11,310 nt of DNA, taken from the NCBI GenBank assembly GCA_934120015.1, contig CAKOTD010000033.1, positions 1-11,310 of the forward strand, written 5' to 3'. How positions within the stretch are numbered: the stretch's first letter is position 1; each line of letters opens with the position of its first letter. The stretch is from an uncultured Bacilli bacterium. GTDB lineage: Bacteria; Bacillota_I; Bacilli_A; RF39; UBA660. Shown here piece after piece: positions 6,459 to 11,310 of the stretch. The notes under the pieces were generated by a model. That model was not told the DNA's origin. It was given only the letters and a program-made list of their open reading frames with translations, and ran no database searches. Both the position numbers and the translations under genes were made by a program.

Positions 6459-6533
6459 TGCCTCGTAGCCAAGCGGTAAGGCACCACACTTTGACTGTGG
6501 TATGCGCTAGTTCGAATCTAGCCGAGGCAGCCA
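6459..6533 (+). tRNA. tRNA-Gln (UUG)
   Basis: Acceptor stem TGCCTCG/CGAGGCA with the U1-A72 pair typical of Gln tRNAs, discriminator G, encoded CCA. The loop CTTTGAC, on stem CCACA/TGTGG, carries TTG. Confidence 0.97.
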
Positions 6534-6539
6534 TTTTAT

Positions 6540-6615
6540 GTCCTGTTAGCTCAGTTGGTAGAGCATTTGACTTTTAATCAAAGGGTCACAGATTCGAGTT
6601 CTGTACAGGACACCA
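6540..6615 (+). tRNA. tRNA-Lys (UUU)
   Basis: Acceptor stem GTCCTGT/ACAGGAC, encoded CCA. The loop CTTTTAA, on stem TTTGA/TCAAA, carries TTT. It is last in the first tRNA operon, 10 bases before the terminator stem. Confidence 0.97.
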
Positions 6616-6625
6616 TTTTGTTGTT

Positions 6626-6654
6626 AAAACCTTTAAGTATTTAAAGGTTTTTTT
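6626..6654 (+). terminator. Terminator of the first tRNA operon
   Basis: AAAACCTTTAA (6626-6636) pairs perfectly with TTAAAGGTTTT (6641-6651) around a 4-base loop, followed by T to 6654. It separates the two tRNA operons. Confidence 0.88.
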
Positions 6655-6682
6655 GAAAATTTAACAAAATTTCAAAAAAGTA

Positions 6683-6711
6683 TTGTCAAAACTTTAAAAT
6701 TATATTATAAT
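6683..6711 (+). promoter_or_regulatory. Promoter of the second tRNA operon
   Basis: TTGTCA (6683-6688), a 17-base spacer and perfect TATAAT (6706-6711), 33 bases before tRNA-Leu. It is among the strongest promoters in the window by consensus match. Confidence 0.82.
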
Positions 6712-6744
6712 GTAATAGTCATTATGTTTTGATGATTGTAATGT

Positions 6745-6833
6745 GCCTGAGTGGCGAAATTGGTAGACGCACAGGACTTAAAATCCTGCGGGAGTCAAAT
6801 CCCGTGCCGGTTCAAGTCCGGCCTTAGGCACCA
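6745..6833 (+). tRNA. tRNA-Leu (UAA)
   Basis: Class II, 89 bases, long variable arm. Acceptor stem GCCTGAG/CTTAGGC (one G-U pair), encoded CCA. The loop CTTAAAA, on stem CAGGA/TCCTG, carries TAA. First gene of the seven-gene operon. Confidence 0.97.
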
Positions 6834-6842
6834 TTGTTTTGT

Positions 6843-6933
6843 GGAGAAATACCCAAGTCTGGTTGAAGGGACCGGTCTTGAAAACCGGGAGGTCGGTGAC
6901 GGCGCGGGGGTTCGAATCCCTCTTTCTCCGCCA
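6843..6933 (+). tRNA. tRNA-Ser (UGA)
   Basis: Class II, 91 bases, long GC-rich variable arm. Acceptor stem GGAGAAA/TTTCTCC, discriminator G, encoded CCA. The loop CTTGAAA, on stem CCGGT/ACCGG, carries TGA. Confidence 0.97.
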
Positions 6934-6943
6934 TTAATAATAT

Positions 6944-7020
6944 CGCGGAATGGAGCAGTTTGGTAGCTCGTCGGGCTCATAACCCGAAGGCCGTTGGTTC
7001 AAATCCAGCTTCCGCAACCA
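6944..7020 (+). tRNA. Initiator tRNA-fMet (CAU)
   Basis: The anticodon is CAT in loop CTCATAA. It is assigned as the initiator because the acceptor starts with an unpaired C1-A72 (CGCGGAA/TTCCGCA) and the anticodon stem has the three G-C pairs (TCGGG/CCCGA). Encoded CCA. Confidence 0.96.
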
Positions 7021-7024
7021 TTTT

Positions 7025-7100
7025 GGTCTCGTAGTGTAGTGGTTATCACGTCTGCCTGTCACGCAGAAGATCGCGAGTTCGAACCTCGTCGAGACCGCCA
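7025..7100 (+). tRNA. tRNA-Asp (GUC)
   Basis: Acceptor stem GGTCTCG/CGAGACC, discriminator G, encoded CCA. The loop CTGTCAC, on stem TCTGC/GCAGA, carries GTC. It lies 4 bases after tRNA-fMet. Confidence 0.97.
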
Positions 7101-7109
7101 TCTTATTTT

Positions 7110-7185
<76 letters not shown>

Positions 7186-7212
7186 TTGTGATGTGTATAT
7201 GTTTCTATATAT

Positions 7213-7289
7213 GCGCTCGTAGCTCAGCTGGATAGAGTGTTTGGCTACGAACCAAAAGGTCAGGGGTTCGAATCCCTTCGGGCGCACCA
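7213..7289 (+). tRNA. tRNA-Arg (ACG)
   Basis: Acceptor stem GCGCTCG/CGGGCGC (one U-G pair), discriminator A, encoded CCA. The loop CTACGAA, on stem TTTGG/CCAAA, carries ACG; A34 is expected to be deaminated to inosine by TadA. Confidence 0.97.
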
Positions 7290-7295
7290 TAAAAT

Positions 7296-7372
7296 CGGGA
7301 AATGGCTCAACTTGGTAGAGCACTTGGTTTGGGACCAAGGGGTTGCAGGTTCAAATCCTGTTTTCCCGACCA
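7296..7372 (+). tRNA. tRNA-Pro (UGG)
   Basis: Acceptor stem CGGGAAA/TTTCCCG with C1-G72, as usual for bacterial Pro, and encoded CCA. The loop TTTGGGA, on stem CTTGG/CCAAG, carries TGG. Last gene of the array. Confidence 0.97.
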
Positions 7373-7384
7373 TTTTTGAATTTT

Positions 7385-7405
7385 ACTCCAGCTTTTTGGA
7401 GTTTT
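7385..7405 (+). terminator. Possible terminator of the second tRNA operon
   Basis: ACTCCA (7385-7390) pairs with TGGAGT (7397-7402) around GCTTTT, followed by only TTT. The stem is short and the T-run poor, so some read-through into the downstream gene is likely. Confidence 0.5.
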
Positions 7406-7467
7406 AAATGCTAAGATTGTTGGATTAAAGAGTTCAACTTTTTTTATGCTTATTTGGAGGTATTAAT

Positions 7468-8241
7468 ATGTATGGAAATATAATTGGTGATTTAGCAGGC
7501 TCAATTTATGAATATGACCAAATAAAAGAGGTTAGTCCTATAATTGCTGATAAATTAATAACAAAAGATTCCTTTATTAGTGATGATACAATATTAACTA
7601 TTGCAATAATGGATGCAATAATAAATAATAAAGAGTATGAAGAAAATTTGAGAGAGTATGGATTAAAATACGAAAATTTTGTTAAACCCAATATGCCATA
7701 TTTTAAAAAAACTTTTTCCCCAGGTTTTGTAAAATGGATGCATGGAACTTTTGAGGCACAAAGTTGTGGGAATGGTGCTATGATGAGAATAGCTCCTGTT
7801 GGATACTTATTTAATACATTAGAAGAAGTTGAAGAACAATGCCGACTAGCAACTATGCCGTCTCATAATAGTAAAGAGGCCATAAATTGTGCAACTCTTA
7901 TAGCAAAGATAATCTTTTTAGCTAGAAAAGGGTATTCGAAAGATGCAATTATAAAAAGATTAAATATTGTATTATATGAAAAAGAAATAAAACAATTTAA
8001 CTATACTTGTTCCGATACAATAGATATTTGTTTATATGCACTATTTACATCAAATAGTTTTGATGAAGCAATAAAAAAAATATTATTATATGGTGGTGAT
8101 ACTGATACTAATGCATGCATTGTTGGTGGAATGGCAGAAGCAATATATGGATTGGATGAACAATATGTTAAAGAAGTTGATAATAGAATACCAGAAAACT
8201 TCAAAAAAATATTGAAAAAAGCATATAAATGTTTAAAATAA
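7468..8241 (+). CDS. ADP-ribosylglycohydrolase family protein (DraG/ARH fold)
   Basis: This family removes ADP-ribose from proteins or small molecules using two metal ions; the substrate here is unknown. The 257-residue length fits a single-domain member. Family motifs run in order. GDLAGSIYEY is at the N-terminus. SDDTILT (38-44) holds the first metal-binding Asp pair (D39, D40). The middle has GNGAMMRIAPVGY and PSHNSKEAI. The second metal site is GGDTDTNACIVGG (from 209; D211, D213). All key acidic residues are present, so the enzyme should be active. GGAGG (7456-7460) lies 7 bases before the ATG. No good promoter is visible between the tRNA array and the gene, so it may depend on tRNA-operon read-through. 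A hairpin with a T-run lies after the stop. There is no partner ADP-ribosyltransferase in the window. Confidence 0.94.
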   Translation: MYGNIIGDLAGSIYEYDQIKEVSPIIADKLITKDSFISDDTILTIAIMDAIINNKEYEENLREYGLKYENFVKPNMPYFKKTFSPGFVKWMHGTFEAQSCGNGAMMRIAPVGYLFNTLEEVEEQCRLATMPSHNSKEAINCATLIAKIIFLARKGYSKDAIIKRLNIVLYEKEIKQFNYTCSDTIDICLYALFTSNSFDEAIKKILLYGGDTDTNACIVGGMAEAIYGLDEQYVKEVDNRIPENFKKILKKAYKCLK

Positions 8242-8263
8242 ATTTTGAGAAGATTACAAAATA

Positions 8264-8310
8264 AAAAATTATTAATCAGGTAAAAATTGACACTTGATTA
8301 AATAATTTTT
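8264..8310 (+). terminator. Terminator-like hairpin after the ADP-ribosylglycohydrolase
   Basis: AAAAATTATTAATCA (8264-8278) pairs with TGATTAAATAATTTTT (8295-8310) with one bulged base and a 16-base loop. The right arm ends in TTTTT. The stem is almost all A/T, so its strength is doubtful. Confidence 0.45.
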
Positions 8311-8315
8311 ATAAA
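8287..8315 (+). promoter_or_regulatory. Promoter-like site with no clear gene
   Basis: Consensus TTGACA (8287-8292), a 17-base spacer and TATAAA (8310-8315). It starts in the loop of the preceding hairpin and points toward the end of the convergent restriction gene. Its product could be a small RNA or antisense transcript, or the site may be left over from a lost gene. Confidence 0.45.
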
Positions 8316-8543
8316 ATAAGGGTTTATTGTTTTCTCTGAAATGTAAAAAAACTATAGATATTTAGTAAATAGCAATATTAATATTATTCTTAATATCTTA
8401 AGGTTTCAGTATATATAAAATATCATAAGTAGTGATGTGAACTTCAAATTGTTCCAAAAAGCAAATGAGATATTTCAAGAATATAAGGAAAGGTTATAAA
8501 TTTTTATGAAAAAAGATCATTAACTAGTAAAATAAGTGTTCTA

Positions 8544-9284
8544 TTACAACTTATCAAATAGTAAATCAATATTACTTTTCTGTATTGAAAATCCAGTACC
8601 ATGATCACGTATTTTTCCTACATTTTTTCCAGTTCTAAAACAACTTATTTTAAATGAAATATTAATAATTCCATTGCTAATAAGTTTTAAAAATGTATCA
8701 AAATTTTTTGCTTGATATAATGTTATTGTATCATATTTAAAATATTCAGTCCCATTTAAGCATTTTGACCTTGCGGTGATTAGAATTAGATATTTTAGTT
8801 TAGTTTCATATCGCTCTTTTAAATATTTGAATGACCACCATGTTTTATTATCTATCATTTCTAATCTGTTGTTAAATATATTTAAAAATATTTTTTCGGA
8901 TTTATAATCAACAAATAATTGCTGTCTAAATCTAATTCCCATTGAATTCATTTCATTAGCATTCATTGTACAACATAGTATTTTGCTCATTTTAATTATT
9001 TTATCCGGATAACCATATGTCTTACAAACTCTTTTAATTTCAAATAATTCTTCACCATCTGGGGCAGCATTAAATAAAGAAATTGAATATTTTGAATTAC
9101 AACGATGGGTTTTAATTTCATAGGGATATAAATCAGGAAATGCAAAACAATTTTCTGTAATGTTTAACAATTTTTCTAAAGTATATCCCACTCCAGTTGG
9201 CCCCATTCTTTGTGATTTAATCCATCCCCTTCTTTTAATTGATAAAAAGTTGTTTTTAATACTATCATATAAATCTGAATAAAT
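8544..9284 (-). CDS. MvaI/BcnI-type (MutH-like) type II restriction endonuclease
   Basis: Enzymes of this family cut short GC-rich pentamers (MvaI CCWGG, BcnI CCSGG); the specificity here is unknown. Family blocks, numbered from the start used here, are GWIKSQRMGPTGVGYTLE (20-37) and the active site PD-LYPY-EIK (50-58; D51, E56, K58, a D-x4-ExK motif). Then follow WWSF, LKYLILITARSK and the C-terminal DHGTGF motif. Length is 246 residues, about that of MvaI, whose active-site residues fall at nearly the same numbers (from memory). The start is odd. The only good SD, AAAGGAGGT, faces an ATT codon at 9284-9282 with 6 bases between. The frame stays open to a TTG at 9389, but that has no SD and the extra 35 residues look non-family. 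No methyltransferase gene lies nearby. No clear promoter was found. Confidence 0.85.
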   Translation of the reverse strand: MYSDLYDSIKNNFLSIKRRGWIKSQRMGPTGVGYTLEKLLNITENCFAFPDLYPYEIKTHRCNSKYSISLFNAAPDGEELFEIKRVCKTYGYPDKIIKMSKILCCTMNANEMNSMGIRFRQQLFVDYKSEKIFLNIFNNRLEMIDNKTWWSFKYLKERYETKLKYLILITARSKCLNGTEYFKYDTITLYQAKNFDTFLKLISNGIINISFKISCFRTGKNVGKIRDHGTGFSIQKSNIDLLFDKL

Positions 9285-9290
9285 AATATT

Positions 9291-9298
9291 ACCTCCTT
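9291..9298 (-). promoter_or_regulatory. Perfect SD facing an ATT codon
   Basis: The complement of 9291-9298 is AAGGAGGT, the best SD on the minus strand near this gene. The in-frame codon 6 bases downstream is ATT (9284-9282); no ATG, GTG or TTG lies at usable distance in frame. It decides the start proposed for the restriction endonuclease. Confidence 0.6.
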
Positions 9299-9404
9299 TG
9301 CAAATAGATAATACCTCGATTTCGTCCAAAATCCTCTTGCAAGTGAGTTTGAAGTTAAAAAAATTTAAAAATAAATAAAAAAATGCCAAAAAAGTCGAAA
9401 TATG

Positions 9405-9413
9405 TGATATTAT
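9405..9413 (+). promoter_or_regulatory. Extended -10 element of ezrA
   Basis: TGATATTAT is an extended -10 (TG-n-TATTAT) with no good -35 upstream. It would start transcription near 9420, right before the GAGGTG ribosome-binding site at 9421-9426. The overlapping TATAAT at 9414-9419 would start inside the RBS, so it is less likely. Confidence 0.45.
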
Positions 9414-9433
9414 TATAATAGAGGTGATTGTAC

Positions 9434-11161
9434 ATGGATGGTTTCATTTTAGTTGTAATTACAATCTTTATAATTTCGAGTATCACTGTTGGTATTGTTT
9501 TATCACTAATTCAAACTAGAAAAAATAAAAAATATAAAGATACTCTCGACAAGCTTGAAATAGAAAAAAATGTGATTGCCAGTACACCAATAATGCCAGA
9601 ATTATCTAAATTGGAAAGTTACCTTAACAATGAAAAAATAAATGTTATGTATAACGAATGGAAAGAAAGATTAGAAAGTTTACGTAATAATCATATTCCT
9701 AAGATAACTGATATGTTGCTTGAGGCTGATTATGCATTGTCACAGATGGACTACAAGGGTGCAATGTATAAAATTGCAAAACTTGAAATGGAAATCTATA
9801 AAGTTAGAACGAGTTCTGAATTTTTACTAACTGAAATTAAAAACCTTACATTAAGTGAAGAACGCAATAGGGCTGCTATTACGGGATTGAAAACGAAATA
9901 TAGAGAATTATATGAGCAATTCAACTCTTCACAAAATGATTTTGGAAGCTTTGCTAAAGTAGTTTCATTGCAATTTGAGAATATAGCTAAAAGATTTGAA
10001 GATTTTGAAACGGCAATGGATAATAATGCATATAATGAGGTTTCACCTTTAATTGGTGCTATAGACGAAATGTTAAATCATATTAAAGTTGTTATTTCAG
10101 AAGTTCCTTCAATAGTTTTGCTTGCAACAAATGTCATTCCAAACAAGATTAAAGAAATAAATGAAATTTATAATGATATGGTTTCAAATGGTTATCCACT
10201 TGACTATCTAAATGTTGAGTACAATATTGAAGAAGCAAATAAGAAGATATCCGATATTTTAGATAAATGCAAAGTTTTAAATTTAGAAGATAGTCTTTTT
10301 GAATTGAAAGTTTTAGTTCAATATTTTGATTCATTGTTTGAAGATTTTGAAAAAGAGAAATCAACACGAAATACTTATGAAAATACAGATAAAACATTCA
10401 GTGAAAGATTGGGAAAAACTAACCATTTAGTTACAGAAATTTTTGCTGGACTAGATAACATTAAAAAATTATATAATTTATCTGATGAAGACATTAATGA
10501 GTTAAATGAGATAAAAAAACAACTAAAAGTATTAAATCAAGACTATAATACTCTGAAGTTACACACAAATACAAATAATTTTGCCTATTCAAAATTAACA
10601 AAGGAAATTGAAAATTTATTACTAAAGCTTTCTGTTATTGAAGAAAATTTAGATGGAATGCTTGAGTCGATTGGCAGTATGCGCGATGATGAATTAAGGG
10701 CAAGACAACAATTGGAAGAAATAAAGCAAATATTAAAACAGTCAAAAAATAAATTAAGAGAGTATAATCTACCTATAATTCCGAAATCATATATTGTTGA
10801 ATTAAAAGAGGCCCAAGCTGCAATTAGAGAAATAGTCATAGAACTTGATAAAAAGCCAATTACAATTGAAACCTTAAATACTAGAGTTGATACAGCCAGA
10901 GATTTGGTTTTAAAACTTTATGGAAAAACTAATGAAATGCTTAAAACTGCAATGTTTGCCGAGATGGCTATTGTGTATGGTAATAGATATAGAAGCAATA
11001 TTGAGGATTTAAATAAGTCGTTATTGATTGCAGAAGATAGTTTTTTTAAGGGTGACTATCAAAATTCACTAGAGATAACTATAAATTCATTAAATAGAAT
11101 TGAACCAGGAATATATGATAAATTATTAAAGTTATATAGTAATGAAAAAAGAGAAAGTTAA
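9434..11161 (+). CDS. ezrA: Septation ring formation regulator EzrA
   Basis: EzrA is a membrane-anchored cytoplasmic protein that curbs FtsZ ring assembly away from midcell and joins the divisome with wall-synthesis enzymes. The protein has 575 residues, close to Bacillus EzrA. An N-terminal helix (about 4-26) is followed by basic QTRKNKKYK, giving the N-out, C-in anchor. The rest is a long series of charged helices in spectrin-like, coiled-coil repeats. Near the C-terminus AIVYGNRYRSN (YGNRYR at 515-520) matches the conserved patch needed for EzrA localisation. ATG 9434 is chosen because GAGGTG (9421-9426) is 7 bases upstream; the in-frame TTG at 9428 is only one base from it. The gene stands alone: divergent from the restriction gene and followed by an insertion sequence end. 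Confidence 0.95.
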   Translation: MDGFILVVITIFIISSITVGIVLSLIQTRKNKKYKDTLDKLEIEKNVIASTPIMPELSKLESYLNNEKINVMYNEWKERLESLRNNHIPKITDMLLEADYALSQMDYKGAMYKIAKLEMEIYKVRTSSEFLLTEIKNLTLSEERNRAAITGLKTKYRELYEQFNSSQNDFGSFAKVVSLQFENIAKRFEDFETAMDNNAYNEVSPLIGAIDEMLNHIKVVISEVPSIVLLATNVIPNKIKEINEIYNDMVSNGYPLDYLNVEYNIEEANKKISDILDKCKVLNLEDSLFELKVLVQYFDSLFEDFEKEKSTRNTYENTDKTFSERLGKTNHLVTEIFAGLDNIKKLYNLSDEDINELNEIKKQLKVLNQDYNTLKLHTNTNNFAYSKLTKEIENLLLKLSVIEENLDGMLESIGSMRDDELRARQQLEEIKQILKQSKNKLREYNLPIIPKSYIVELKEAQAAIREIVIELDKKPITIETLNTRVDTARDLVLKLYGKTNEMLKTAMFAEMAIVYGNRYRSNIEDLNKSLLIAEDSFFKGDYQNSLEITINSLNRIEPGIYDKLLKLYSNEKRES

Positions 11162-11208
11162 CAAAGATTTACAAAAAGGAGATATCCTCTATAAAATGTA
11201 ACCTTTGT
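11161..11208. repeat. Imperfect inverted repeat after ezrA
   Basis: ACAAAGATTTAC (11161-11172) and GTAACCTTTGT (11198-11208) are near reverse complements, with a small AGGA/TCCT hairpin between them. This may be the ezrA transcript end. The right arm overlaps the proposed IS end, so the match may be chance. Confidence 0.3.
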
Positions 11209-11310
11209 CAAGGACTAAATAAAAAAGAGAGAATTTAGGCAATGGATTCAAATAGATGATTTCGGTATTGAACTGGAGTCATTTTTTTTAAATTCCATTG
11301 ATATCTATAA
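11197..11310 (-). mobile_element. End of an IS3-family insertion sequence, running off the window
   Basis: The 3' end of a transposase gene lies at 11235-11310. About 38 bases beyond its stop, the plus strand reads TGTAACCTTTGTCAAGGAC from 11197. It begins with TG, as IS3-family terminal repeats do, and is at a normal distance from the orfB stop. I propose it as the right inverted repeat. The other end and the target duplication are outside or not identifiable, so the boundary is inferred. Confidence 0.55.
11235..11310 (-). CDS. IS3-family transposase OrfB, C-terminal fragment (partial)
   Basis: Only the last 24 codons are in the window, read from the right edge. They give YRYQWNLKKMTPVQYRNHLF and then ESIA before a TAA stop. 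This is the familiar end of IS3/IS150-group integrase-type transposases (RxQxxLKxMSPxxYR), after the last catalytic Glu of the DDE domain. The DDE residues are outside the window, so intactness cannot be judged. It faces ezrA tail to tail. The shortness of the fragment limits certainty about the subgroup, not the family. Confidence 0.8.
   Translation of the reverse strand, partial: YRYQWNLKKMTPVQYRNHLFESIA

Larger units (their letters stand above)
8242..8543. other. 302-base stretch without a clear gene
   Basis: This AT-rich gap lies between two convergent genes. It holds the hairpin at 8264-8310, a consensus-like rightward promoter at 8287-8315, and an A/T palindrome AATATTAATATT (8374-8385) enclosed by AGATATT (8356-8362) and AATATCT (8392-8398). 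A short open stretch encodes a peptide beginning at a GTG and ending FQKANEIFQEYKERL before TAA (about 8437-8499). That stretch reads like a real protein C-terminus but has no proper start or SD, so it may be a gene remnant. Nothing else is supportable. Confidence 0.5.

Noticed and set aside
8505..8522. Tiny frame ATG AAA AAA GAT CAT TAA after AAGGAAAGG
   Set aside because: It encodes five residues with poor spacing to the SD-like bases; too short to support.
9285..9389. N-terminal extension of the restriction enzyme from TTG 9389
   Set aside because: There is no SD before the TTG, the region is T-rich with Phe/Leu/Asn codons, and family-like sequence begins only after the internal SD.
9299..9433. 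Promoter for the restriction gene using the minus-strand TATTAT at 9308-9313
   Set aside because: The -35 position reads GAGGAT and no TG extension is present, so support is too weak to list.

Overview
This is an AT-rich, gene-dense bacterial chromosome segment. It suggests a low-GC Gram-positive lineage (Bacillota, or a walled or near-walled relative of the Mollicutes). The marker genes are ezrA, the c-di-AMP pair cdaA-cdaR, a small Nfu-type scaffold of the YutI kind and a YugI/GSP13-like S1 protein. Promoters are strong sigma-A type, SD sequences are AGGAGG/GGTGG-like, and all twelve tRNA genes encode their CCA end. TGA ends three genes and every Trp checked is TGG, so the genetic code is standard (not Mycoplasma code 4).

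Layout. (1) 1-3.7 kb: a rightward operon with its own promoter. It encodes a single-TM protein with a long acidic Asn-rich tail, the membrane diadenylate cyclase CdaA and its YbbR-domain regulator CdaR, and ends at a strong terminator. A second promoter at the left edge points out of the window. (2) 3.8-6.2 kb: four small housekeeping-type genes. They are a possible DUF1292-like protein with a C-terminal coiled coil, a YutH/CotS-like kinase-fold protein lacking the catalytic loop, a convergent Nfu gene and a divergent S1-domain gene. (3) 6.2-7.4 kb: two tRNA operons, Val-Thr-Tyr-Gln-Lys and Leu-Ser-fMet-Asp-Phe-Arg-Pro, each with a good promoter. The first is closed by a clear terminator. (4) 7.4-9.3 kb: a pocket that looks accessory, holding an ADP-ribosylglycohydrolase, about 300 bases without a clear gene, and a leftward MvaI/BcnI-type restriction endonuclease with no methyltransferase in view. 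(5) 9.4-11.2 kb: ezrA, the membrane-anchored regulator of FtsZ rings. (6) Right edge: the C-terminal end of an IS3-family transposase, with a likely IS end just after ezrA.

How it fits together: the core genes concern envelope and division control (c-di-AMP synthesis, EzrA, perhaps the anchored acidic protein) and translation (tRNAs, S1 protein). The least ordinary items are the restriction enzyme and the protein encoded first in the cda operon. The enzyme's family-like N-terminus starts at an ATT codon behind a perfect SD. The cda-operon protein has ZipA/EzrA-like topology and an unusual acidic-aromatic C-terminus. I see no CRISPR array, no clear riboswitch and no obviously novel multi-gene system.
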